The notes under the pieces are model-generated. The model had not been told where the DNA came from. It ran no database searches and saw only the letters and a program-made list of their open reading frames with translations. From Oscillospiraceae bacterium (GTDB lineage Bacteria > Bacillota > Clostridia > Oscillospirales > SIG627): a stretch of DNA of 37,177 nucleotides. Numbering within the stretch: the stretch's first letter is position 1; every line of letters begins with the position of its first letter. Positions 7,812 through 15,197 of this stretch are shown one piece after another. Position numbers and translations under genes: made by a program. The stretch covers positions 1 through 37,177 of the forward strand of contig JAYFRN010000022.1 in assembly GCA_034925865.1 (NCBI GenBank). The letters are read 5' to 3'.

Positions 7812-8589
7812 TTCCGGAAATCCCAAAATATTCTTCGAGTATGGTAGGAATTTCGTCTTCTCTGAGCTCATGAACCTCGACTCCTTGAGGTGAAAAACGC
7901 TTCAGGACAAGTCCGTCAATCGTAATTCTGCCGTCAGGAGTTTTTATTGAAATCATACGCTGTTTTCCAAACGGGCTGTCAGGAGACTTTTCACACCAGA
8001 ACGAAGCCGCCATATAATCGATTTCCTGCTGAGGCTCAGAAGTAAAAGCGTAAAAATCGCGCCATTTCCCTTCGTGCAGATCCTGCAAAATATAACCAAG
8101 TACAGGATCGCGGATGAAACGGTATGCTTCGCCGCAGATGATTTGTACCGCGCCTTCGGTTAATTTCACGGGAATTCTCGGAGCGGATTGACCGATTCCG
8201 GCATCGGCGATAAATGATTCTCCGTTTATGTATACGCGTATCACCCTGTGATGCCTCATTTGCATCCCGGTGGTACCGCGCAAAAAGCGGGCGAACATAC
8301 TCTCTGTAACAAACCCAGCTTCTTTGAGCATCGCCTCAAAAAGAGCGTTTATTTCAAAGCAATAGCCTCCGCGTCGGCGCGTTACGATTTTATCATACAG
8401 TGTATTGATGTCAAGAGCTATGGGTATGCCGTTTATTATGTCAAGATTTTCATACGGCACATGCGTTACATGTGTATATTGAATTTTCGCGAGTGTTTCT
8501 TCGGAAGGGACAAGAGTTCCATTATTCTCATATCCTATCCGATCAAGCCATTTATCGAGATGTGAACCCTTTGTGATACTGAAATCCAT
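7804..8589 (-). CDS. Arylamine N-acetyltransferase (NAT) family protein
   Basis: Acetyl-CoA-dependent acyltransferase of the NAT fold, 261 residues, cytoplasmic. The cysteine-protease-like triad is readable: Cys77 in RRRGGYCFE, His114 in RHHRVIRV and Asp129 in FIADAGIG. The N-terminal THVPYENLDI block is also characteristic. Biochemically such enzymes acetylate arylamines or hydrazines; some homologues work in natural-product assembly. It is the last gene of the lipoate-acyl-CoA synthetase unit, 29 bases after the ligase, so its donor might be an acyl-CoA made by that neighbour (inference). It converges on the methyltransferase cassette. Confidence 0.85.
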   Translation of the reverse strand: MDFSITKGSHLDKWLDRIGYENNGTLVPSEETLAKIQYTHVTHVPYENLDIINGIPIALDINTLYDKIVTRRRGGYCFEINALFEAMLKEAGFVTESMFARFLRGTTGMQMRHHRVIRVYINGESFIADAGIGQSAPRIPVKLTEGAVQIICGEAYRFIRDPVLGYILQDLHEGKWRDFYAFTSEPQQEIDYMAASFWCEKSPDSPFGKQRMISIKTPDGRITIDGLVLKRFSPQGVEVHELREDEIPTILEEYFGISGII

Positions 8590-8618
8590 TATACATCCTT
8601 TCAGAGATTCATATGGAT

Positions 8619-10319
8619 TCAGTTTTTACCGTTAACAACAGCGAATCTCTTTATTTTTCTTGTAGTGGTTTTTTCAAATTCCTGATTGCGGAATTGCACG
8701 CGTTTAATTTGCTTGTACATCGGAAGGCCCGAATTAACGGTGTCTATTTCCTGACGAATGAGCTTCTCAAGTTTTTCTTTCCCATATTCGGCCGATTTAT
8801 CCTGATTTGGGAATACTTCCGCCGTTATCATAGATTCGGCGTTGTCCGCATCAGTAACAGGGAAAACGATTATTTCGGAAATATACGGGCTTTCGTCAAA
8901 ATAGCTTTCAAGCTCCTCAGGATAAACATTTTTACCGTTTTTAAGTACGATTACATTTTTCTTTCTCCCGGTAATAAAAAGACGTCCGAGTTCGTCGATC
9001 TTTCCGATATCTCCGGTCAAGAACCAACCGTCTTCAAAAGCGGCAGCGGTGGCGACGGGATTCTTGTAATAACCGAGCATAACATTGTCGCCCTTGACGC
9101 AGATCTCTCCTTCTCCGTTTTCGTTGGGATTGTTAATTTTTATGCTGCAGTTTCTAATCGGAACGCCGCACGAATATGCGTCGTAAAAATAATCGCGGTT
9201 TACGCATACGAGAGGAGAGCATTCAGTAATACCGTATCCGGTCAGCACTTCAATGCCGATATCTTCAAAAAACTCACAAATATGGGGCTTTACTGCGGCG
9301 CCGCCGCAGATAAATCTTGTAAAATTACCGCCGAGAGAGTCATGTATGCTTTTAAACAAGGTCTTTCTCATATCAACGCCGATTTTCATAAGTCCCCGCG
9401 AAGCATTCATAAGTGTTTTAAGTATTTTATCCTTATGACCTTCTTCGGCCGTCGCCCATATGCGTTTGTATATCGACTCGACAACAAGCGGAACGCACTG
9501 CATATCGCACGGCTTGTAGTTTTTCATGTTTACGGCAAGAGCGCGAAGATTTTCGTTTATATATATTACCCGTCCCATATGCATATAGCACAGTATTCCG
9601 GTCGTGGCTTCAAAGGTATGATGATACGGCAAAACGGACAAGCAGGAATCGTGAATATGCATTGAATTTAAAGCGTTTATCGCGGTAGATACGATGTTAT
9701 ATTCACTCAGCATGACACCCTTTGCAATCCCGGTCGTGCCGGATGTGTAAACAAGAGAGGATAAAACTTCGTTATCGGTGGCAAGGGAAGTATATGATTT
9801 ATCGCCGGCCTTCAACAGCGAGTCGCCTTTTTCAATAAGCGCTTCAAAAGAAGCAAAAGAAGGATCATCATTTTTGCCGATAATAATAACATCTTTAATA
9901 TATGAATTATCAGAGATCACGCTCTTCATTTTAACGGCAAGCGCCGAAGAAATGACGAGCATCGAAACATCGCCGATTTTAAGGATATTTGCCACGCCTT
10001 CAGGAGTGAGATCGCGGTCAATAGGCACAAACACTCCGTTTGACGCGATAACCGTAAAATAAGTGACGAGCCATTCATAGCTGTTTTCCGAAAGAAGCGC
10101 GACATGCCTTTCACCCAGGCCGAGTGACATCAGCGCGGTGCCAAAGCAATCGACATCGTGTGAAAATTCGTTATGGCTTTTTTGAATTATCTCTCCATTT
10201 TTTTTGAAGATGAAAAGCGTTTTATCACCGTAAAGCTCTCTGCAGCCCTTTAAAAGCTCACGGAAGCTCGAAACCCGGCGGGTATCGTAATAAAGATAGT
10301 TTTTATTCTGTCTTTTCAT
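8619..10319 (-). CDS. AMP-forming acyl-CoA synthetase (long-chain type)
   Basis: ANL-superfamily ligase, 566 residues, that would activate a carboxylic acid with ATP to the acyl-adenylate and then the CoA thioester. Visible signatures: P-loop YTSGTTGIAKG (191-201), GYGITECSP, the hinge block WFLTGDIG followed by GRKKNVIVLKNGKNVYPEE, and a C-terminal catalytic lysine region near TTTRKIKR. Length and motifs fit FadD-like enzymes. It sits 12 bases downstream of a lipoate ligase gene; eukaryotic lipoate-activating enzymes belong to this superfamily, so lipoate or octanoate is a conceivable substrate besides fatty acids (inference). No other fatty-acid gene is close by. Confidence 0.85.
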   Translation of the reverse strand: MKRQNKNYLYYDTRRVSSFRELLKGCRELYGDKTLFIFKKNGEIIQKSHNEFSHDVDCFGTALMSLGLGERHVALLSENSYEWLVTYFTVIASNGVFVPIDRDLTPEGVANILKIGDVSMLVISSALAVKMKSVISDNSYIKDVIIIGKNDDPSFASFEALIEKGDSLLKAGDKSYTSLATDNEVLSSLVYTSGTTGIAKGVMLSEYNIVSTAINALNSMHIHDSCLSVLPYHHTFEATTGILCYMHMGRVIYINENLRALAVNMKNYKPCDMQCVPLVVESIYKRIWATAEEGHKDKILKTLMNASRGLMKIGVDMRKTLFKSIHDSLGGNFTRFICGGAAVKPHICEFFEDIGIEVLTGYGITECSPLVCVNRDYFYDAYSCGVPIRNCSIKINNPNENGEGEICVKGDNVMLGYYKNPVATAAAFEDGWFLTGDIGKIDELGRLFITGRKKNVIVLKNGKNVYPEELESYFDESPYISEIIVFPVTDADNAESMITAEVFPNQDKSAEYGKEKLEKLIRQEIDTVNSGLPMYKQIKRVQFRNQEFEKTTTRKIKRFAVVNGKN

Positions 10320-10331
10320 ACAATTCTTCCT

Positions 10332-11339
10332 TTATACTTGTTTAATATTGAACAGATTAATCAAATCCGATTCAGTGACACCATAGAGCATATTTTCAGA
10401 ACAAATATTCTTTATTCTTATTATTATATCAGAATTTTCTCCAATGTCAAATAAACAACCTATAAACATCCTCGAAATTTTCGCGAAATTTTCAGAAGCA
10501 AAAAAATTACCGCTCAGCTCGGCATCGTTTATTATTCCGTTTTCTACGGAAAGCGAAAGAGTTATTTTCCCTCCGGATGTTCTGAGAGATTTCGTATAAT
10601 TAAACTTGCGGGAAGAACCGAAAACAGTCTCATGCGGCAGAAACATTTTTGAGGCGATGATGAATATTTCCTTTTTCTGCTCATCTGTAAACCGCAGTAT
10701 ATCTGCATTGCAGGACAATTCCGGTATTAACGCGTTAATAAAGGATATGGCATCCGTGAATCGGTCCCGCATTTCATCACTGAGAAGTTCACGGATATTC
10801 GTGACTCTCTCCCTGTTGGACTTTATACCTTTGGATTCTATTTTGTATGTATCAAAATTTAGTGACCCCTCAAGAGCGTCCTTATCACAGTCGAATAAAA
10901 GCGAACCGTGATGTACCGTGTATCCGCCCGTCATATACTGCGCGCTTCCTGATATTTTTTTGCCGCCTACGCAAATATCATTTCTTCCCGAAACTGCGGC
11001 GTCAAGACCGAGCGAGCGTAAAAAGCCTGCTACCGGCTCTGTAAACGGATAAAAATCGATCTCGCCTGCACCCTTTTTAATCATTGAATACTGAATACAG
11101 CCGCGGTCAGTATATATGGCTCCCCCTCCGGACATTCTGCGGGCAAGCGCGATCCCGTTTCTTTCGGTAAAAGCAAGATTTATTTCCGCATATGCATTCT
11201 GATATTTACCGATCATGACGGTGGGCGGCGTAGTCCAAAGATATAATACTTGCTCTGACGGCTTCAGATTTTCGGCAATATAATATTCCGCGGCAAAGCT
11301 TTCCGCCGCACAAGTCGCGTCAAAATCAAGAATGAACAT
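10332..11339 (-). CDS. lplA: Lipoate-protein ligase, copy 1
   Basis: Activates free lipoate with ATP and transfers it to the lysine of lipoyl domains. 335 residues from the Met at 11339, close to E. coli LplA, including a C-terminal accessory domain. Conserved stretches: RRMSGGGA (67-74), SGRNDI (about 117-122) and KKISGSA (127-133) with the expected catalytic lysine at 128. In-frame Mets further upstream lie inside lipA and would add an Arg-rich tail without family support, so they are rejected. It overlaps lipA by 14 bases, and GGAGG lies about 15 bases before the start. It differs clearly from the other ligase at 12483. Confidence 0.85.
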   Translation of the reverse strand: MFILDFDATCAAESFAAEYYIAENLKPSEQVLYLWTTPPTVMIGKYQNAYAEINLAFTERNGIALARRMSGGGAIYTDRGCIQYSMIKKGAGEIDFYPFTEPVAGFLRSLGLDAAVSGRNDICVGGKKISGSAQYMTGGYTVHHGSLLFDCDKDALEGSLNFDTYKIESKGIKSNRERVTNIRELLSDEMRDRFTDAISFINALIPELSCNADILRFTDEQKKEIFIIASKMFLPHETVFGSSRKFNYTKSLRTSGGKITLSLSVENGIINDAELSGNFFASENFAKISRMFIGCLFDIGENSDIIIRIKNICSENMLYGVTESDLINLFNIKQV

Positions 11340-12192
11340 CTGTTTCTCTGAGCGCCTCCGCCGCATGATAACTGCTTCTGACAAGCGGACCGCACGAAAC
11401 ATAACCGAATCCGCGCGACTGCGCCTGCGTCTTGTACATTTCAAACATTTCCGGCGTTATATATTCCTTCATTTCGACATGTGATACAGACGGGCGTAGA
11501 TATTGACCAATTGTAATTATATCACAGCCCGCTGCCCGTAAATCGTCGAATAAAGTAAAAACTTCTTCTTTTTTTTCGCCAAGGCCAACCATAATACCGG
11601 ATTTGACGCGTATATCCGGCGATTTTGATTTGATATATTTCAATACCTCAAGCGAACGCGTATAAACTGCCTGCGGACGTACGTCTGAATACAGCGACGG
11701 AACGGTTTCGACATTGTGCCCGATCACATCCGGATGAGCTGCGATCACGATGTCGAGCGCGTTATTCGAGCCTTTAAAATCCGGTATTAAAAGCTCCACC
11801 GCCACTGACGGCAGCCGGCGCTTTATCGATCTGACGCAGGCGGCAAATTGTTCCGCGCCTCCGTCCGGAAGGTCATCGCGCGTTACGCTTGTTATTACGA
11901 CGTGACGCAGACCGAGTTTCACCGCGGCCTCGGCGATATGCTCCGGTTCTTCCGGGCAAACGCTCTCAGGCGCTCCGTGCTCCACAGAACAGAAACGGCA
12001 GTCACGAGTGCAATATTTTCCTAATATCATAAACGTCGCGGTACGTTTTTTAAAGCACTCGCCCATATTAGGGCATTCAGCTTCTTTACATACCGTGTTA
12101 AGCCCCAGCGCCGACATCATTTCGGAAATTTCAGAAACCTCCGATTTATTATATTTCACACGAAGCCATGAAGGCTTTTTCTGATCCGTCAT
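11326..12192 (-). CDS. lipA: Lipoyl synthase
   Basis: Radical SAM enzyme that inserts two sulfurs into protein-bound octanoate. 288 residues. Both iron-sulfur motifs are complete: Cys35, Cys40 and Cys46 in CKEAECPNMGEC (auxiliary cluster) and Cys61, Cys65 and Cys68 in CTRDCRFC (radical SAM cluster). The C-terminal VRSSYHA carries the serine that ligates the auxiliary cluster in characterised LipA. The start overlaps the upstream lipoyl-domain stop as ATGA. No octanoyltransferase LipB is in the window, so octanoate would have to be attached by one of the two ligases (inference). Confidence 0.95.
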   Translation of the reverse strand: MTDQKKPSWLRVKYNKSEVSEISEMMSALGLNTVCKEAECPNMGECFKKRTATFMILGKYCTRDCRFCSVEHGAPESVCPEEPEHIAEAAVKLGLRHVVITSVTRDDLPDGGAEQFAACVRSIKRRLPSVAVELLIPDFKGSNNALDIVIAAHPDVIGHNVETVPSLYSDVRPQAVYTRSLEVLKYIKSKSPDIRVKSGIMVGLGEKKEEVFTLFDDLRAAGCDIITIGQYLRPSVSHVEMKEYITPEMFEMYKTQAQSRGFGYVSCGPLVRSSYHAAEALRETDVHS

Positions 12193-12458
12193 TTTTGTTT
12201 TCCATTTCCCGACGGATTTCCCTTATCAAGGCTTAAAAGCGCCTCACCTTCTGATACCTCGTCGCCCTCCTCGCGGCACAGCGAATCGATTATGCCATCG
12301 TATTCGGATTCGATTTCACTCACGACCTTATCGGTCTCTATCTCGGCGACTATATCGCCCTTTTTGATTTTATCCCCGGGCTTTACGCGATAAACACACA
12401 GCGTTCCCTTTGATGATTTCGCCGACAGGTGCGGCATATTGATATACATTTTATTCAT
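12189..12458 (-). CDS. Free-standing lipoyl-domain carrier protein
   Basis: A single lipoyl/biotinyl-attachment domain of 89 residues with nothing fused to it. The hairpin turn ETDKVVSEIES places the modified lysine at 44, and the flanking GDKIKKGDIVAEI and EGDEVSEGEALLSL strands fit an E2-type lipoyl domain better than the longer GcvH. A TTG 18 bases upstream overlaps the GGAG ribosome binding site, so the ATG at 12458 is chosen. The tail is short and hydrophilic. It is sandwiched between a lipoate ligase gene and lipA, with a 4-base overlap with lipA, which makes it their likely substrate. No E1, E2 core or E3 is nearby. Confidence 0.85.
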   Translation of the reverse strand: MNKMYINMPHLSAKSSKGTLCVYRVKPGDKIKKGDIVAEIETDKVVSEIESEYDGIIDSLCREEGDEVSEGEALLSLDKGNPSGNGKQK

Positions 12459-12482
12459 GATAATTTCTAACTCCAAATAGTT

Positions 12483-13484
12483 TTATATCATTTCATGTGC
12501 AAGCAACAGACACAGCTCACTGTCATCCGGAAACACCTCGGACAACGCGTGAACGCACGACTCAAACCGGTAAGGCCTGCCTGTAAGCGCGGTGACGACA
12601 GCGGCGGAATGCGCGGGCTCTTTCGACCAAAAAATATCCGCATTCATTATAATACCCTTTTCAACTGTTATGTGGCTGGTGAAAACGCCCCCGGATATCT
12701 CAACTCGGTTATTAAATACGCATTTCGGAGACATACCGAAAATGAAGCCTTCGTCCCTGTATTTCGACGAAACAAGCTCTGATATTGTATATTTCTCCTC
12801 GGATGTAAATGAATATTCCTCTAAATGAGGAATGAATTCGCATAAATGCGTAATAAATTCATCGGTCGAAGCACGGCAAAATAAAGGGTAAATATTTGAA
12901 ACCGGGCTTTTGCGGGATTTTATCGCGCGTGATGTATACGTTCCGGACGGAGGCGAAAGAGACGCCCTCAGTGCTTCTATATCGGCGTTATACAAAAGAG
13001 TGCCATGCACAAGGCTGCGACCGCTTTTTACACATTGCGCGCTTCCGGATATTTTCTTTTCCGTTCCCGTTTTACCGTCCTTCAGAACGATATCACAAGC
13101 GCCGCGCACATATGCCGGAATACCTATGGAATTAAGAGCGGAAACAATCCATCCTGTCGCTTCGTCATATCTCTGCTGCGGTTCGTCACCTGCTGGTCCG
13201 ATAAATGAGAAATTTATGTTTCCCTTGCCATGATAGACTGCGCCGCCGCCGCTTTCGCGCCTGTATACCGGCACGCCGTTTGGTTCGGTATACGGAAGCC
13301 TGACCTCTTCGTATATATTCTGATATTTCCCGACGACAACACACGGATTATTTTCATATATCAATAAATATTCCCCGGTGCGGTCCTTTAACAGAAGCTC
13401 CTCCGCGGCGAGGTTTTCCGGCGCTTCGTAAAAGCCGGTACGGACAAATATGGCTTTTACGCCCGAAGCTTCAATCGTTTTCAT
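12483..13484 (-). CDS. Lipoate-protein ligase, copy 2
   Basis: Second lipoate/octanoate ligase-fold protein, 333 residues from the ATG at 13484. A TTG 27 bases earlier lacks support. RRESGGGA (75-82) and KKISGSA (143-149) with candidate catalytic Lys144 are present. The GRNDI motif of copy 1 and E. coli reads RGACDI here, and a short insertion precedes the catalytic lysine. This suggests a different acyl or protein specificity, perhaps octanoyl transfer (inference). The gene overlaps the small membrane protein gene by 14 bases and precedes the lipoyl carrier by 24. Confidence 0.8.
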   Translation of the reverse strand: MKTIEASGVKAIFVRTGFYEAPENLAAEELLLKDRTGEYLLIYENNPCVVVGKYQNIYEEVRLPYTEPNGVPVYRRESGGGAVYHGKGNINFSFIGPAGDEPQQRYDEATGWIVSALNSIGIPAYVRGACDIVLKDGKTGTEKKISGSAQCVKSGRSLVHGTLLYNADIEALRASLSPPSGTYTSRAIKSRKSPVSNIYPLFCRASTDEFITHLCEFIPHLEEYSFTSEEKYTISELVSSKYRDEGFIFGMSPKCVFNNRVEISGGVFTSHITVEKGIIMNADIFWSKEPAHSAAVVTALTGRPYRFESCVHALSEVFPDDSELCLLLAHEMI

Positions 13485-13716
13485 CTTCTTCCGGATTCCT
13501 AGCTTCGGCAAATTTCTTTTTAAATATATCGATGAGGCAATTTACCGAATTGAGTATCGACAGCACCCCGGCTATGAGAATTATTGGCCTTGAATAAGGG
13601 TTGTCGAGAATATTGATGGCACTGTTAAAGTATCCGATCACGGCAAAGGTCATTATCGTAAGCGCGAATACAATACATAGATTTGCGACCGCACGTTTGT
13701 AATTATCTTTATTCAT
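13471..13716 (-). CDS. Small two-helix membrane protein
   Basis: 81 residues, no family recognised. Two hydrophobic segments at about 13-33 (CIVFALTIMTFAVIGYF) and 43-63 (RPIILIAGVLSILNSVNCLI) are joined by a short loop. The C-terminus is charged and acidic (ARNPEEDEND) and probably cytoplasmic. Its ATG directly abuts the stop of the NAGPA-like gene and its end overlaps the ligase gene by 14 bases, so it belongs to the lipoate operon. It could anchor or partner the exported protein encoded before it. Confidence 0.65.
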   Translation of the reverse strand: MNKDNYKRAVANLCIVFALTIMTFAVIGYFNSAINILDNPYSRPIILIAGVLSILNSVNCLIDIFKKKFAEARNPEEDEND

Positions 13717-14670
13717 TTATTGATTAACCTCCGCGATATAAATAATATCATTTATATTTCTGCCTCCCGAAGCCGGGCGGTTTACTACTTTTCCGTCGAA
13801 AGTCATATGCGCCGACTGTCCGCCGTCCATATTATATGCCGCTGCACAGCCCATTTCGTAAAACATCTGCGACATATCCTGAAAGCTCATTCCGTCAGAA
13901 TACCCCGGCTGTCTTCCGTCGATGACCACAAAACAGTAATGGCCCGGTTCGTAATATCCGAAGGCGCAACGCGGATTAGGAGACTGTATACTCCATGAAA
14001 ATTTCGAAACCGGCTGACCGTCTTTCAACAGCATCGGGCCAAATGACCATGCCTGATACGCTCCATCGTCGATAGCTTGATTTATCGAAAATTCACTCCT
14101 GTTATATGTTTTTACAGTGCCGTCATAATATAAAACACATACATCCGCAAACAGCGACGATCTGTAAAGTATTCCGTTCTTTATGCATACGCCCGAATCT
14201 CTTATTCCATAATAATCTCCGTTTACGGCGACGATTGCGCCAACTCTCGATACGGTATCGAGGATGGGCTCGGTAATGGACTTTCCGTATTTACCGCCCG
14301 CGAAAGCTGTTTTGAAATTATCGATATTTCGGATGTATATATCAGCCACATAATACGACGCGCCGTTTCTCGTACGTCTGTCTATCGTGACGCATATATC
14401 CTTGCTGCGGTATGACATATTATCTGAGATTATTTCACCATCGGTGAATTTATCCGCGAATTTATCTCCCCACATGCCGTTCTCGCCGTATTCTACTGCT
14501 TTTCTGGGAATTGTAACGGGAACAGTATTAAGAACGCGCGGCAGAACATGATGGAAAAGCGCGAACGTGATAAGCACAAAAGCGAGCATCAGGACATCGC
14601 AAAATATCATTATTGCAAGCTCCGCTTTTACAGCGAAAACCCTGTCATTGTATCCTTTTTTTAACTTCAT
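13717..14670 (-). CDS. Membrane-anchored phosphodiester glycosidase (NAGPA/DUF2233) protein
   Basis: 317 residues with an N-terminal membrane anchor (about 17-40), so the catalytic part probably faces outside. The NAGPA-fold signatures are clear: AIVAVNGDYYGIRDSG, RCAFGYY, VVIDGRQPGYSDGMS and the hallmark YNMDGGQSAHM. The family includes the mammalian uncovering enzyme and bacterial proteins thought to act on cell-wall or exopolysaccharide phosphodiester-linked sugars. It is the first gene of the eight-gene unit ending with the NAT gene. AAGG lies seven bases before the ATG. Its link to lipoate metabolism is not obvious. Confidence 0.85.
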   Translation of the reverse strand: MKLKKGYNDRVFAVKAELAIMIFCDVLMLAFVLITFALFHHVLPRVLNTVPVTIPRKAVEYGENGMWGDKFADKFTDGEIISDNMSYRSKDICVTIDRRTRNGASYYVADIYIRNIDNFKTAFAGGKYGKSITEPILDTVSRVGAIVAVNGDYYGIRDSGVCIKNGILYRSSLFADVCVLYYDGTVKTYNRSEFSINQAIDDGAYQAWSFGPMLLKDGQPVSKFSWSIQSPNPRCAFGYYEPGHYCFVVIDGRQPGYSDGMSFQDMSQMFYEMGCAAAYNMDGGQSAHMTFDGKVVNRPASGGRNINDIIYIAEVNQ

Positions 14671-14715
14671 AATAAACCTTGTTTATGATTTTATATATAC
14701 CGCTTATAGTATTTA

Positions 14716-14838
14716 TTAAGCTTCATTATTTGGTTCTTCACGAAAACCTATGGAATGAGCATCTGCAAAATATATAATATCTGCAGTCGGAGCATAGCTT
14801 GCGTCCTCCAAGCTTATTTTGCCGCTACTTTCAATTAT
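14716..14838 (-). pseudogene. Short open fragment resembling a protein C-terminus
   Basis: Between stop codons at 14839 and 14716 a 40-codon frame reads ESSGKISLEDASYAPTADII and ends GFREEPNNEA. It has balanced codon use unlike the surrounding AT-rich spacer. There is no ATG, GTG or TTG at its head. It may be the tail of a decayed gene, but no family is recognised and chance cannot be excluded. Confidence 0.25.
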
Positions 14839-15197
14839 TTATTTCCGTTATTCCATAAATTTTAGTGAAGAGGCAGCTATTTAATGCCTGTTGAAAATCA
14901 TAAAACGCATACGACAGTAAAGAAATGATGAAAACAATGATTGTTCAGGTGCAAGGCTTTTAAGCTTTACAGCTCAAAAACCTTGCACCTCTAAATTGGT
15001 CGACTCCCGACAAATTTAGAAAACAGGCGGCAATCAATGAATGCTGAACTCCAAAATCAATGATTTGCGTTCGAAAATGGCATTATTCATTATATATTAT
15101 TTGTATTTTCACTTTTGTATTTACGGAATATGAAATTTTATGTTGACCTGAGTACGGCGTGGGTAGACTTATTTGTTAAAACCATGCTTTTCAATTT
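14839..15197. other. Non-coding spacer with two hairpins
   Basis: Between the head of the lipoate operon and the end of the flippase gene. Stem 1: AGGTGCAAGG (14948-14957) with CCTTGCACCT (14981-14990), perfect 10 bp, 23-base loop. Stem 2: TAAATTGGTCG (14992-15002) with CGACAAATTTA (15008-15018), one mismatch, 5-base loop. Neither has a T run, so they are not standard terminators. No gene is supported elsewhere in the stretch. Confidence 0.6.

Noticed and set aside
8613-9665. Plus-strand open frame of 350 codons
   Set aside because: Entirely antisense to the acyl-CoA synthetase gene, whose motifs are all intact; the frame has no family features and no ribosome binding site.
11340-11444. N-terminal extension of lipoate ligase copy 1
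   Set aside because: It would be an Arg-rich tail read out of frame from the end of lipA, unlike any family member.
14948-15018. Terminator pair
   Set aside because: Neither hairpin is followed by a T run on either strand, and no gene ends close by.
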